Below, one piece after another: positions 42,566 through 51,928 of a DNA stretch of 64,000 nt. The notes beneath the pieces were generated by a model, which was not told the origin of the DNA, did no database searches, and was given only the letters and a program-made list of their open reading frames with translations. The stretch's first letter is position 1. Each line of letters starts with the position of its first letter. Position numbers and translations under genes: made by a program. Origin of the DNA: Subsaximicrobium wynnwilliamsii (GTDB taxonomy: Bacteria > Bacteroidota > Bacteroidia > Flavobacteriales > Flavobacteriaceae); assembly GCF_007997225.1 (NCBI RefSeq), contig NZ_VORM01000006.1, positions 124,001 through 188,000 of the forward strand, read 5' to 3'.

Positions 42566-43858
42566 TCAAGAATTCATAAGTTCCTCAATTTCTTCCGCTT
42601 CAATAGGGATATCGCCCATCAAATTAAAAGGTTCGCCTTTCTCTTGAATCACTAAGTCATCTTCCAAACGAATGCCAAAACCTTCCGCAGGAATATAAAT
42701 TCCAGGTTCTACGGTAAAGACGTTGTTGGCTTGCATAGGCTCGGTCAAAATCCCATAATCGTGGGTATCCAAACCAATGTGATGCGAGGTGCCATGCATG
42801 AAGTATTTTTTATAGGCTGGCCAATCCTTATCCTCATTTTGCACATCGGCTTTGTCTAGAAGCCCAAGTCCCAATAATTCTGAAGTCATCATTTTACCAA
42901 CCTCAACGTGGTAGGATTCCCAAAAAGCACCCGGAACCAATAATTTTGTCGCTTCTTTTTTCACACGGTTCACCGCGTTATAAACCTCTTTTTGACGCTT
43001 GGTAAATTTGCCTGACACAGGAATCGTTCGCGTCATATCACTGGAATAATTGGCATATTCAGCGCCAGCATCGATTAAAATCAAATCGCCGGCCTTACAT
43101 TCTTGATTGTTTTCAACATAGTGCAACACGTTGGCATTATTACCCGAAGCCACAATTGGCGTATAGGAGAAGCCTCTGGAGCGGTTATTTAAAAATTCGT
43201 GCATAAACTCTGCTTCTATATTGTATTCCCAAACGCCAGGTTTTACAAAATCCAAGACGCGTTTAAAGCCTTTTTCAGTAATGGTACAGGCTTCTTGCAT
43301 CAGCTTCAATTCGATGGGATCTTTTACTGAACGTAGACGCTGCAAAATTGGGTTGCTCTTTGCCACGGAGTGTGCAGGATATTTTTCCAAAAGTGTTTTG
43401 ATAAAACGGGCTTCGCGGGTTTCGGTCTCTATGTTAGCTCTGTAATGCTCATTGGTATTTACGTAGACCGTATCACATTGGGTCATGAGTTCAAACAGGA
43501 CTTTATCCATGTCTTTAAGCCAATACACTGTTTTGATGCCACTAGTCTCAAAAGCGGCTTCCTTGGTTAGCTTCTCGCCTTCCCAAACTGCAATATGATC
43601 GTTGGTTTCCTTTAAAAATAGAATTTCACGATGCTTTTCCTTTGGGCAATCGGGAAACAAGACCAATACACTTTCTTCCTGGTCCACGCCACTCAAATAG
43701 AAGATGTCGCGGCTTTGCTGAAACGGCATGGTGCTATCGGCACTAATGGGATAAATATCGTTAGAGTTGAATACCGCCAAACTACTGTCTTTCATTTTCG
43801 ACATGAAGTTTTTACGGTTCTTTATAAACAGGTCTTTGTTGATTTTATGGTATTTCAT
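42566..43858 (-). CDS. pepP: Xaa-Pro aminopeptidase (M24 family)
   Basis: Removes N-terminal residues before proline; dinuclear metal enzyme of the cytosol. 430 residues, the family's length. N-terminal aminopeptidase P domain to ~165; the metal ligands are in LILIDAGAEY and SSDMTRTIPVSG (two Asp), HGTSHHIGLDTHD (His), FTVEPGIYIP (Glu) and GIRLEDDLVI (Glu). Has a well-formed promoter (TTG, 20 nt, TACTTTTG) and a terminator preceded by a hexanucleotide repeat. Confidence 0.95.
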   Translation of the reverse strand: MKYHKINKDLFIKNRKNFMSKMKDSSLAVFNSNDIYPISADSTMPFQQSRDIFYLSGVDQEESVLVLFPDCPKEKHREILFLKETNDHIAVWEGEKLTKEAAFETSGIKTVYWLKDMDKVLFELMTQCDTVYVNTNEHYRANIETETREARFIKTLLEKYPAHSVAKSNPILQRLRSVKDPIELKLMQEACTITEKGFKRVLDFVKPGVWEYNIEAEFMHEFLNNRSRGFSYTPIVASGNNANVLHYVENNQECKAGDLILIDAGAEYANYSSDMTRTIPVSGKFTKRQKEVYNAVNRVKKEATKLLVPGAFWESYHVEVGKMMTSELLGLGLLDKADVQNEDKDWPAYKKYFMHGTSHHIGLDTHDYGILTEPMQANNVFTVEPGIYIPAEGFGIRLEDDLVIQEKGEPFNLMGDIPIEAEEIEELMNS

Positions 43859-43880
43859 GGTTTCGATTTTAAGTGTTCTT

Positions 43881-43911
43881 CAAAAGTACGAATTTCGAAA
43901 GGGCTTATCAA
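43881..43911 (-). promoter_or_regulatory. Promoter of pepP: TTG-N20-TACTTTTG
   Basis: Both elements of the Bacteroidota promoter are present on the minus strand at the consensus spacing: TTG (43911-43909), 20 nt, TACTTTTG (43888-43881), 22 nt before the start codon. Confidence 0.7.
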
Positions 43912-44532
43912 GGATTGCTTAAACAAGGTATCCAAACTAATTAAGTTGCAACTTTGATCTTTCAAATTTCAATGATGGTACTATGCATAATTGCTTCGGA
44001 AGGATTTGAGCTGCCAAGACACTTTGAAATTGGAAACACAAGACTTGATTTGCATCGGGAGGAAACCTATACCATCAAATCGCAAACCCTCATTTACCTG
44101 AAAAATTGAAAACTTTTTATAAACTTCAAATTTGATTTATCGCTATAATGGCTAGAATTTAGTCAAATTTCACTTTTTATTTCTCAAGGATCAAAATCTA
44201 ATAAAACTGATTTTTTTATAAAAATTGCCAAAACTATTTAAAAGACCTATATTTAGGTTTAATCCTATTTTGAATAACTAAAAATGGTAAATGAAGGCTC
44301 AAAACAAAGCCCTGAATAGGCGCTCGGCCTTCTGAAAATGATGCATTAAAGAGAAATCTTTAGATCTCAAAATAAGCTCATAAAAGCTTCGAATAAAATC
44401 GTTTTCCGAAAGAGCAATCCCCAAGTTTATAGGCTCCAAGTTTACGTTTGCTGTGTTCAGTTAAAGTCCTACAAATCATCGTTGCATCCACTAATTAAAC
44501 TTATTCTAAATAAGCAAAATTAAAACGAAAAC
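43912..44532. other. Long AT-rich intergenic region between pepP and sdhC
   Basis: About 620 bases. The only coding-like stretch is a 45-codon plus-strand frame (43972-44109) reading IASEGFELPRHFEIGNTR and ending LIYLKN, possibly a gene remnant; I do not recognise it. The rest is low in GC with no clear hairpin or repeat. Confidence 0.5.
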
Positions 44533-44563
44533 TTGTAGACCATTGGCTTAGACCCTATCTTTG
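44533..44563 (+). promoter_or_regulatory. Promoter of the sdh operon: TTG-N20-TATCTTTG
   Basis: TTG at 44533-44535, 20 nt, TATCTTTG at 44556-44563, 25 nt before the sdhC ATG. A full match to the Bacteroidota primary sigma factor consensus. Confidence 0.72.
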
Positions 44564-44588
44564 TGTACCAATATATAACTACATAACA

Positions 44589-45275
44589 ATGAGCGGAATT
44601 TTAAATTCTTCAATTGGAAGAAAGTTTGCCATGGCACTTTCGGCACTCTTCCTTATGATTTTCATTTTACAGCATTTTTCCATCAACATTCTGTCTGTCT
44701 TCAGCCCAGACACCTTTAACAATGTTTCCCATTTTATGGGGACGTTCTGGTTGGTACAGTTCGTGTTACAACCCATTTTGATCCTCGGTGTTCTTTTTCA
44801 TTTTATCATGGGCTTTGTGCTAGAGATTAGAAACAATAGAGCACGTCAAAAAAGCTATATCAAAGACAATGGCAACGCAAAGTCCACTTGGATGAGCCGA
44901 AATATGATTTGGAGTGGTGGCTTTATATTGATATTCTTGATCATTCACTTCATTGATTTTTGGATCCCAGAAATCAACACCAAATATATTGTTGGGGATG
45001 CTTCAGGACTCCAAGACCCAAATAATATCGACAGTGGTTTTAGATACTACGAAGAACTCGTACATAAGTTTGAACCACTTTGGCGAGTAGCGCTTTATTG
45101 CGTTGGATTTATATTCTTGGCGCTGCATTTGCTGCACGGGTTTAGTTCTTCCTTTCAATCCATTGGCGCAAATAACAAATACACTAGAGGTCTAAAAGGC
45201 TTCGGAAAGGTCTATGCAGTAGGCATCCCGTTAGGATTTATATTTATTGCAGTGTACCATCATTTATCTCACTAA
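44589..45275 (+). CDS. sdhC: Succinate dehydrogenase/fumarate reductase cytochrome b subunit
   Basis: Single di-haem membrane anchor of a B-type succinate:quinone oxidoreductase, passing electrons from SdhB to menaquinone. 228 residues with five hydrophobic helices: [72 protein letters not shown] and [17 protein letters not shown], with His residues in each for haem binding (HF, HFIMG, HFID, HLLHG). No SdhD exists, as expected for this type. First gene of the operon; sdhA starts 13 nt downstream. Confidence 0.95.
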   Translation: MSGILNSSIGRKFAMALSALFLMIFILQHFSINILSVFSPDTFNNVSHFMGTFWLVQFVLQPILILGVLFHFIMGFVLEIRNNRARQKSYIKDNGNAKSTWMSRNMIWSGGFILIFLIIHFIDFWIPEINTKYIVGDASGLQDPNNIDSGFRYYEELVHKFEPLWRVALYCVGFIFLALHLLHGFSSSFQSIGANNKYTRGLKGFGKVYAVGIPLGFIFIAVYHHLSH

Positions 45276-45288
45276 AAACGCATCTAAT

Positions 45289-47286
45289 ATGGCTTTAGAT
45301 TCCAAAATACCAAAAGGCCCGCTTAAAGATAAGTGGACCAAACATAAAAACGACATCAACCTGGTAAACCCAGCCAACAAGCGTAACATTGACGTTATAG
45401 TAGTTGGTACTGGCTTGGCAGGTGGATCTGCCGCAGCGACTTTGGCAGAGCTAGGCTATAACGTCAAGGCGTTCTGTTTTCAAGATTCGCCTAGACGCGC
45501 GCACTCTATTGCCGCGCAAGGTGGCATTAATGCAGCAAAAAATTATCAAGGCGATGGTGACTCTGTTTACCGCTTGTTTTACGATACTGTAAAGGGTGGT
45601 GACTACCGCTCCCGTGAAGCTAATGTCTATCGCTTGGCAGAAGTCTCTGCAAATATCATTGACCAATGCGTGGCGCAAGGTGTGCCATTTGCCAGAGAAT
45701 ATGGTGGCCTTTTAGACAACCGCTCTTTTGGAGGGGTTTTGGTCTCCAGAACGTTTTATGCTGCGGGGCAAACAGGACAACAATTATTACTGGGCGCCTA
45801 TTCTGCAATGAACCGCCAGATTGGACGGGGTAAGATTACCATGTATAACCGTCATGAAATGTTGGATGTAGTGGTTGTTGATGGAAAAGCAAGAGGTATC
45901 ATCGCTAGAGACTTAGTGTCTGGCGAGATCGAAAGACATTCAGCACATGCCGTGGTTTTAGGCTCTGGTGGTTACGGAAACGTATTCTTCCTATCCACAA
46001 ACGCCATGGGCTCAAATGTGACTGCTGCTTGGAAAGCTTACAAACGTGGTGCTTATTTTGCCAATCCTTGTTATACGCAAATACACCCAACCTGTATTCC
46101 AGTATCGGGCGATCATCAGTCAAAACTGACCTTGATGTCGGAATCCTTGCGTAATGATGGCCGCATTTGGGTGCCTGAGAGGAAAGAAGATGTAGAGGCT
46201 ATTAGAAGTCGTAAAATGAAACCTACGGAAATTCCCGAAGAACATAGAGATTATTATTTAGAGCGTCGATATCCAGCTTTCGGCAATTTGGTGCCACGCG
46301 ATGTCGCTTCCCGAGCTGCCAAAGAGCGTTGTGATGCTGGTTATGGTGTTAACAAAACTGGTGAAGCGGTATATTTGGATTTTGCTTCTTCATTTATGAG
46401 ATATGGAAAAGAGCAAGCTCACGTCAAAGGTCTTGATGAAAATGATGAGCAATTGGTCAAGAAATTAGGTCAGGAAATTATCAAGGAAAAATACGGAAAC
46501 CTCTTCCAAATGTACGAGAAGATTGTTGATGAAAACCCTTACGAAACCCCTATGATGATTTACCCAGCGGTACATTACACCATGGGCGGCCTGTGGGTAG
46601 ATTATAATTTACAGACCACTGTTAAGGGACTTTACTCCATTGGCGAAGCTAACTTCTCAGATCATGGTGCCAATAGATTGGGTGCTTCCGCATTAATGCA
46701 AGGCCTAGCAGATGGCTACTTTGTATTGCCTTACACAATAGGTGATTATTTAGCCCATGATATTAGAACTGGGGAAATCCCAACCAACACAAAGGAGTTT
46801 GATGAGGCGGAAAAAGTAGTTAAAGACAATATTGAACACTTGATCAACAATAAGGGAACCCACCCCGTAGATTATTTCCACAAGCGTTTAGGAAAAATAA
46901 TGTGGAACAAATGCGGAATGGCGAGGAATGCTGAAGATTTGAAATCGGCAATCAAAGAAATTTCAGATTTGAGAGCAGAATTCTGGAAAGATGTTCGTGT
47001 GCCAGGTACCGCTAACGAATTCAATGAAGAATTGGCAAAAGCTGGTCGTGTAGCAGATTTCCTGGAACTGGGAGAGCTCTTTGCAAAAGATGCTTTAGAA
47101 AGGGAAGAATCTGCCGGAGGTCATTTTAGAGAAGAATATCAAACGGCAGAAGGTGAAGCAACCCGACGTGAGGAGTTTCAATTTGTCTCGGCTTGGGAAT
47201 ATAATGGCGAACCAAAGGATTCTATTTTACATAAAGAAAACCTTGAATATGAAGATATTGAGGTAAAAACCCGTTCCTATAAATAA
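45289..47286 (+). CDS. sdhA: Succinate dehydrogenase/fumarate reductase flavoprotein subunit
   Basis: Oxidises succinate to fumarate with covalent FAD, on the cytoplasmic side. 665 residues from the ATG at 45289 ([16 protein letters not shown]); the frame also extends 14 codons upstream into sdhC, which is not the start. FAD-binding [20 protein letters not shown]; the flavin-linkage His in [18 protein letters not shown]; active-site GSGGYGNVF, then [16 protein letters not shown] and [19 protein letters not shown]. Belongs to the TCA cycle and electron transport chain. Confidence 0.97.
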   Translation: MALDSKIPKGPLKDKWTKHKNDINLVNPANKRNIDVIVVGTGLAGGSAAATLAELGYNVKAFCFQDSPRRAHSIAAQGGINAAKNYQGDGDSVYRLFYDTVKGGDYRSREANVYRLAEVSANIIDQCVAQGVPFAREYGGLLDNRSFGGVLVSRTFYAAGQTGQQLLLGAYSAMNRQIGRGKITMYNRHEMLDVVVVDGKARGIIARDLVSGEIERHSAHAVVLGSGGYGNVFFLSTNAMGSNVTAAWKAYKRGAYFANPCYTQIHPTCIPVSGDHQSKLTLMSESLRNDGRIWVPERKEDVEAIRSRKMKPTEIPEEHRDYYLERRYPAFGNLVPRDVASRAAKERCDAGYGVNKTGEAVYLDFASSFMRYGKEQAHVKGLDENDEQLVKKLGQEIIKEKYGNLFQMYEKIVDENPYETPMMIYPAVHYTMGGLWVDYNLQTTVKGLYSIGEANFSDHGANRLGASALMQGLADGYFVLPYTIGDYLAHDIRTGEIPTNTKEFDEAEKVVKDNIEHLINNKGTHPVDYFHKRLGKIMWNKCGMARNAEDLKSAIKEISDLRAEFWKDVRVPGTANEFNEELAKAGRVADFLELGELFAKDALEREESAGGHFREEYQTAEGEATRREEFQFVSAWEYNGEPKDSILHKENLEYEDIEVKTRSYK

Positions 47287-47310
47287 GTTGAACCAACATA
47301 ATCAAAACCG

Positions 47311-47661
47311 ATGGGTACCAACACGCTCCGATTGAAGCTTAAAAGAATTGATCCTGTTAAATACGCAACCATCGCAGCTATTTTGACTGCCTTGATCATG
47401 CTCATTGTATTTGTACCAATGGCGCTCTTATTTTCCCTAATAGGCGCAGGTGCAGCTTCAGAGTCCTTTGGTGCAGGAGCTGCCATCTTTGGAGGCGGTA
47501 TTTTCATGGTCGTCTTAATCCCAATTATCTATGCCGTGGTTGCCTTTATCGTGACTTTGATTTCCACTGCGCTTTTGAATTTTATTTTAAGAAAAACAGG
47601 AGGTTTGGATATTGATTTTGAAAAATCTGGCTTAGACATAACACAAATTGGTCAAAATTGA
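47311..47661 (+). CDS. Small membrane protein inside the sdh operon (DUF3566-like)
   Basis: 116 residues, Gly/Ala-rich, with hydrophobic helices at ~20-50 ([20 protein letters not shown]) and ~65-95 ([20 protein letters not shown]) separated by a [14 protein letters not shown] loop, and a short acidic C-terminal tail. The layout resembles DUF3566-type transmembrane proteins; that name is tentative. It splits sdhA from sdhB (24 nt and 26 nt gaps), so it must be on the sdh transcript. Role in complex assembly is possible but unproven. Confidence 0.72.
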   Translation: MGTNTLRLKLKRIDPVKYATIAAILTALIMLIVFVPMALLFSLIGAGAASESFGAGAAIFGGGIFMVVLIPIIYAVVAFIVTLISTALLNFILRKTGGLDIDFEKSGLDITQIGQN

Positions 47662-47687
47662 TTGATCACAACAAAAAAAATAAGGTT

Positions 47688-48428
47688 ATGAATTTAACAT
47701 TAAAAATATGGCGTCAAAAGAACGCCAAAACTAAAGGAAAAATGGTAGACTACCCCATAAAGGATGTGTCTCCAGATATGTCCTTTTTGGAAATGCTTGA
47801 CGTCTTAAACGGCCAGTTAATCACCAATGGTGACGAACCAGTTTCTTTTGACCACGACTGTCGTGAAGGGATTTGTGGGTCCTGCTCATTGCAAATCAAT
47901 GGCGAACCTCACGGCCCAGATAGAGGTGTTACCACCTGCCAATTGCACATGAGAATGTTCAATGATGGTGATACTATATTTATAGAGCCTTTTAGAGCAA
48001 AAGCGTTTCCTGTAATCAAAGATTTAATTGTAGATCGCAGTGCTTTTGATCGCATCCAGCAGGCTGGTGGGTTTATCTCGGTTAACACTTCAGGAAACAC
48101 AATTGATGCAAATACCATTCCTATAAATAAGCACGACGCAGATGATGCCTTTAGTGCAGCAACCTGCATTGGTTGTGGTGCTTGTGTGGCAGCCTGTAAA
48201 AATGCCAGTGCCATGCTGTTTGTAGGCGCAAAGGTTTCACAATATGCTTTATTACCTCAAGGCGAAATTGAAGCTACAGACCGTGTGCTGAATATGGTCA
48301 AGCAAATGGATGTTGAAGGTTTTGGAAATTGCACCAACACCGGAGCTTGTGAGATTGAATGTCCTAAAGGCATTTCGCTTAAAAACATTGCGCGCTTAAA
48401 CGTAGAATACCTTAAAGCAAGCTTCTAA
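47688..48428 (+). CDS. sdhB: Succinate dehydrogenase/fumarate reductase iron-sulfur subunit
   Basis: Carries electrons from SdhA FAD to the cytochrome b through [2Fe-2S], [4Fe-4S] and [3Fe-4S] clusters. 246 residues from ATG 47688 ([18 protein letters not shown]); the frame upstream of it is not coding. Cys sets: [16 protein letters not shown] and the later TTCQLH for the 2Fe cluster; [13 protein letters not shown] and [14 protein letters not shown] for the others. Last gene of the operon; a terminator begins 48 nt after its stop. Confidence 0.97.
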   Translation: MNLTLKIWRQKNAKTKGKMVDYPIKDVSPDMSFLEMLDVLNGQLITNGDEPVSFDHDCREGICGSCSLQINGEPHGPDRGVTTCQLHMRMFNDGDTIFIEPFRAKAFPVIKDLIVDRSAFDRIQQAGGFISVNTSGNTIDANTIPINKHDADDAFSAATCIGCGACVAACKNASAMLFVGAKVSQYALLPQGEIEATDRVLNMVKQMDVEGFGNCTNTGACEIECPKGISLKNIARLNVEYLKASF

Positions 48429-48475
48429 GTTTCAACAGCTACAAACCATTAACTTAATAATATATTGTTAAACGG

Positions 48476-48509
48476 AAATTCCCAAGCACTACTGCTTGGG
48501 AATTTTTGT
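48476..48509 (+). terminator. Terminator of the sdh operon
   Basis: Perfect 13-bp inverted repeat AAATTCCCAAGCA / TGCTTGGGAATTT with a 4-nt loop and a TTTTTG tail. Confidence 0.9.
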
Positions 48510-48531
48510 TTCTTTACAGTTTTAAGACAAG

Positions 48532-50304
48532 ATGAAAAATCCCAAAACCTATTACCAGCAACAATTAGAGTTCAACACCCAACAAGCCACAGGATTGAAA
48601 AAAAGGCTTTTGGGGCTAAGCACTTTAAGACTTATCGTATTTATGGCTACCGCAATAGCTATTTATTTCGCATGGGGCAATTATGTGATCATGGCAGGTA
48701 TCGCTTTTGTTGGAATCGCACTTTTTATAGTATTGCTAGTCAATTACAACAAATTCAAATCAAAGAAAATATTACACGAAGCCCTGGCAGATATCAATCA
48801 AGAGGAATTGCTGATAATCGAATCAAAATTTCACCATCGGAAGGATGGTATGGCCTATCAAGACACCCAGCATTTTTACAGTTGGGATATTGACCTCTTC
48901 GGAAGGGGCTCGTTCTTTCAGTACATGAACCGTACTGCCACGGCCGAAGGTGGCTTGCAACTGGCCCAAGCGCTGAAAGCCAATGACATAAAGAGCATCA
49001 CAGAACGTCAATTAGCCATCACAGAGCTATCTGAAATGGCTGATTGGTCACAGCTGTATGCAGCCACGGCGAGTTTGGTAAAGACCGAAACCTCAGCCAA
49101 GGCAATTATGGACTGGCTAAAAAACCATAAGCCATTCATTCCAAAATTCATGCTTTGGTTTCCTCAAGTATTCTCAGTGTTTTCCATTGTACTCTTTGGC
49201 TTGTGCGTCGCTGAACTTATCGATTTCAATTATTTTGGCTATTGGTTGTTTGTAGGCTTGCTCATTACGGGTCGGTTTTTAAAAAATATCAATACCTTGG
49301 CCAACAATTCAGATAAAACAAAAAACACCTTTAAACAATATGCTTCGCTATTAGACCAAATAGAGCAGAGGTCCTTCAGCTCACAATTATTGCAAGCAAA
49401 GCAAGCACAAATCCAGTCACAAGGCAAAAAAGCATCCGCGATTTTCAAAAGCTTCTCAAAAAAATTAGACGCCTTAGATAACCGCAGTAATTTAATTTCC
49501 GCACTCTTTGGTAACGGTTATTTATTGCTGGATATAAAGAATGCTTATCAGGTTGAACGCTGGATTGGTAGCTATGCCCAAACTGTAGAGCATTGGTTTG
49601 AGGCGGTAGCGTTTTTTGATGCCTACAACAGTTTAGGCACCTACGCCTATAACCATCAGGACCACGTATTCCCAGAACTAATGCACAACAAATCTGCTAT
49701 AGAAGCTAAAGGTTTGGGGCATCCGCTCTTGAATAAAACGAAACGTGTCACGAGCGATCTCAAAATTGATCAACAGCAATTTTTTATCATTACCGGCGCC
49801 AACATGGCTGGTAAAAGCACCTTTTTACGTACCGTGTCACTGCATATCGTTATGGCTAACGTTGGTTTACCTGTTTGTGCAAGTGCCAGTAAATACGCCC
49901 CCATAAAGCTCATCACAAGCATGCGCACAAGTGATTCGCTGACCGACGATAGTTCCTATTTTTATTCGGAATTGACGCGCTTAAAATTCATAGTCGACGC
50001 TATTGTTGAAGAGCCCTATTTCATAATTTTGGATGAGATTCTCAAGGGCACCAATAGTACGGATAAAGCCATCGGTTCGAAAAAATTTGTGGAAAAACTG
50101 GTAGCAGGCAAGGCCACCGGAATAATCGCAACCCACGATTTGAGCTTGTGCAGCATTTCCGAAGCACTTGACGAAGTAGAGAACTATTACTTTGATGCCG
50201 AAATTATTGAGGATGAGCTCTACTTTGATTATAAACTCAAAATAGGGGTCTGTAAGAACATGAATGCGAGTTTCTTACTAAGGAAGATGGAAATTGTGGA
50301 TTAA
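48532..50304 (+). CDS. Membrane-anchored MutS-family ATPase
   Basis: 590 residues. The C-terminal ~200 residues carry the MutS-type ATPase: Walker A ITGANMAGKSTFLRT (~residue 422), SMRTSDSLTDDSSYFYSEL with the family's D-D-x-S, Walker B FIILDEILKGTNSTDK and H-loop IATHDLSL. The N-terminal mismatch-recognition domain is lacking. Instead there are two pairs of hydrophobic helices, ~31-70 (LIVFMATAIAIYF, VIMAGIAFVGIALFIVLL) and ~207-247 (VFSVFSIVLFGLCVAEL, FGYWLFVGLLIT). Such proteins are known in Bacteroidota as MutS-like or MutS-related ATPases; their role is unknown and need not be repair. It follows the sdh terminator by 22 nt, so it needs its own promoter, not identified. Confidence 0.85.
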   Translation: MKNPKTYYQQQLEFNTQQATGLKKRLLGLSTLRLIVFMATAIAIYFAWGNYVIMAGIAFVGIALFIVLLVNYNKFKSKKILHEALADINQEELLIIESKFHHRKDGMAYQDTQHFYSWDIDLFGRGSFFQYMNRTATAEGGLQLAQALKANDIKSITERQLAITELSEMADWSQLYAATASLVKTETSAKAIMDWLKNHKPFIPKFMLWFPQVFSVFSIVLFGLCVAELIDFNYFGYWLFVGLLITGRFLKNINTLANNSDKTKNTFKQYASLLDQIEQRSFSSQLLQAKQAQIQSQGKKASAIFKSFSKKLDALDNRSNLISALFGNGYLLLDIKNAYQVERWIGSYAQTVEHWFEAVAFFDAYNSLGTYAYNHQDHVFPELMHNKSAIEAKGLGHPLLNKTKRVTSDLKIDQQQFFIITGANMAGKSTFLRTVSLHIVMANVGLPVCASASKYAPIKLITSMRTSDSLTDDSSYFYSELTRLKFIVDAIVEEPYFIILDEILKGTNSTDKAIGSKKFVEKLVAGKATGIIATHDLSLCSISEALDEVENYYFDAEIIEDELYFDYKLKIGVCKNMNASFLLRKMEIVD

Positions 50305-50705
50305 GCAGTGCACATTAATTGTACTCTAGAACTTACTGCTCCCCATTTTCTCCATGCTGAAGTACATACACTCTTATTAAAACTAGCGCTTCAATCGAAA
50401 ATCAAGTTATAATACCCAGCCTTTATAGTAAAGGCAATTGTGTCCGATTGCAATTGCCCAATTTGAGCTTAGTAGCTGAAAGCTAAGTCAGCACATTAAT
50501 TCGCCAAGCTTTCGTAGTAATGACTCATATTCTGAAGCGCACTCTTGTTTGAGGATTAAAGGCGATTCTTTAGATTATAAAAAGAAGATCACTCGTAGCA
50601 TCTATTCTTCTTTTGAAACCAGAATACCCTTTCAGCAAGACCATTCAGAAATCGATCTATAATTACCACAAGTTCGGTATTAAAAACCCGGCAGCTTCAG
50701 AAACG
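50305..50705. other. Intergenic region with overlapping short hairpins
   Basis: No gene supported. At 50419-50458 two hairpins share bases: GCCTTTA-TAG-TAAAGGC and GGCAATTG-(10 nt)-CAATTGCC. The first three bases of the second left arm are the last three of the first right arm, so the two exclude each other. No T-run follows. The remainder shows nothing. Confidence 0.45.
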
Positions 50706-50735
50706 AAAAAACCCTTGCCAGATTGGCAAGGGTTT
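50706..50735 (-). terminator. Terminator after rpmA
   Basis: Perfect 12-bp inverted repeat AAACCCTTGCCA / TGGCAAGGGTTT with a 3-nt loop; on the minus strand six T follow. It lies 25 nt after the rpmA stop. Confidence 0.88.
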
Positions 50736-50759
50736 ATAAAAATTGAAAGTTCAATTCAT

Positions 50760-51020
50760 TTAAGCTTCGAAAGGCTCGATAGAAACAAAGGATTTTCCTC
50801 CTTTTTTCCTAGCGAATTTCACGAGACCGTCCACTTGTGCATGTAATGTATGGTCTTTACCACCATATACATTTTCGCCTGGATGATGAGTGTTGCCTCT
50901 TTGTCTTACGATAATGTTTCCTGCAACAGCAGCTTGACCTCCAAAGATCTTAACACCTAAGCGTTTAGATTCTGATTCTCTACCGTTTTTAGAACTACCT
51001 ACTCCTTTTTTGTGAGCCAT
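50760..51020 (-). CDS. rpmA: 50S ribosomal protein L27
   Basis: Ribosomal protein at the peptidyl transferase centre. 86 residues; begins [20 protein letters not shown] with no cleavable N-terminal extension, then [20 protein letters not shown] and [16 protein letters not shown]. Follows rplU by 50 nt, the usual rplU-rpmA pair; a short palindrome lies between them. Confidence 0.98.
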   Translation of the reverse strand: MAHKKGVGSSKNGRESESKRLGVKIFGGQAAVAGNIIVRQRGNTHHPGENVYGGKDHTLHAQVDGLVKFARKKGGKSFVSIEPFEA

Positions 51021-51039
51021 TGTCTTGAGGTTTTATAGA

Positions 51040-51058
51040 GTTTGCCACGGTGGCAAAC
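51040..51058 (-). promoter_or_regulatory. Palindrome between rplU and rpmA
   Basis: GTTTGCCAC-G-GTGGCAAAC, a 9-bp perfect inverted repeat about a single base, about 20 nt before the rpmA start. As RNA it would fold with a slightly larger loop. Possible processing or L21-binding site; no direct evidence. Confidence 0.45.
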
Positions 51059-51070
51059 CGATTAATAATT

Positions 51071-51835
51071 TTATTTTTTATCTTTTAGCAATGCTTTTGC
51101 TTGTTTTACCCATTCTTCAGATTCAATCTTATCACGGGTAATTCCATCTACTGCAGAGAGTTCTTCTCTATCAGCAGCTTTTAACTTACTGATTTGCTCA
51201 AAGGTATAAATCCCCAATTCATTGAGTCTTTCCTCATAAGCTGGACCAATACCATTGATCATTTTCAAATCATCGGCATCTGCTTTCAAAGCTGTACCTA
51301 CGTTGTGAAGTACTTTATCGATGTTGATCTCGATCTGTGCCTCATCAGCTCGGTGCTCTGCTCGCGTCACTAGATTTTCACTAATATCAGCTTCTTTCTT
51401 AGTCTCCTTTTTGGGAGTAGTTTTAGCAGCTGGGCTAGTTGAAGTTTTAGTGTCCTTCACAGGGGCTGCCTGCTCAGTTTTAGCGGGTTTTGCTTTTTCG
51501 GTTTTCTCAGCTTTTTTAGCTCCAGAACCTACGATGCTTTCAATCACGATTTCCGATAAGGCTTGTCTGTGACCGTTTTTTACACGGTAACCTTTTCTTC
51601 TTTTCTTTTTGAAAACGATTACTTTGTCACCTTTAAGGTGTCTTAAGACTTTAGCACTAATAAGTGCTCCGTCTATAGCTGGGGCGCCTAGAGTAATATT
51701 GTCACCATCTCCGATCAAAAGAACACTATCGAAATCAATTTTCGATCCTTCATCTGATCCTAAACGGTTAACAAAAACTTTTTGGTCTTTTTCAACTTTA
51801 AATTGTTGCCCTGCTATCTCTACAATTGCGTACAT
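51071..51835 (-). CDS. rplU: 50S ribosomal protein L21 with long linker and helix-hairpin-helix-like domain
   Basis: 254 residues, more than twice the usual ~103. Residues 1-103 are a normal L21 (MYAIVEIAGQQFKVEKDQ, then VIVFKKKRRKGYRVKNGHRQ). Residues ~104-150 form a Lys/Ala/Pro/Thr-rich linker with repeated KTEKAKPAKT-like units. Residues ~195-254 hold DDLKMINGIGPAYEERLNEL and GIYTFEQISKLKAADREEL, the shape of a tandem helix-hairpin-helix nucleic-acid-binding domain with the G-I-G hairpin. One uninterrupted frame, so the extension is translated with L21. C-terminal extensions of L21 occur in other flavobacteria as I recall; function unknown. It has a full promoter upstream and rpmA follows. 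Confidence 0.95.
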   Translation of the reverse strand: MYAIVEIAGQQFKVEKDQKVFVNRLGSDEGSKIDFDSVLLIGDGDNITLGAPAIDGALISAKVLRHLKGDKVIVFKKKRRKGYRVKNGHRQALSEIVIESIVGSGAKKAEKTEKAKPAKTEQAAPVKDTKTSTSPAAKTTPKKETKKEADISENLVTRAEHRADEAQIEINIDKVLHNVGTALKADADDLKMINGIGPAYEERLNELGIYTFEQISKLKAADREELSAVDGITRDKIESEEWVKQAKALLKDKK

Positions 51836-51892
51836 AGCGTAACGTTTTTATTAAAAATTAGAATATTGCGCTCTCTCTCTAGAAAGCGGGTG

Positions 51893-51923
51893 CAAATATA
51901 CATTCTAATTAATTAATTTACAA
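51893..51923 (-). promoter_or_regulatory. Promoter of rplU-rpmA: TTG-N20-TATATTTG
   Basis: TTG (51923-51921), 20 nt, TATATTTG (51900-51893) on the minus strand, leaving a leader of about 50 nt before rplU. Full Bacteroidota consensus. Confidence 0.72.
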
Positions 51924-51928
51924 GCGTT

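Noticed and set aside
48465-48893. Plus-strand frame of 142 codons near the MutS-like gene
   Set aside because: It begins at the sdh terminator and then overlaps the MutS-like gene in another frame; the latter has the real motifs.
50613-50846. Plus-strand frame crossing the rpmA terminator
   Set aside because: Runs through a strong terminator and into rpmA antisense.
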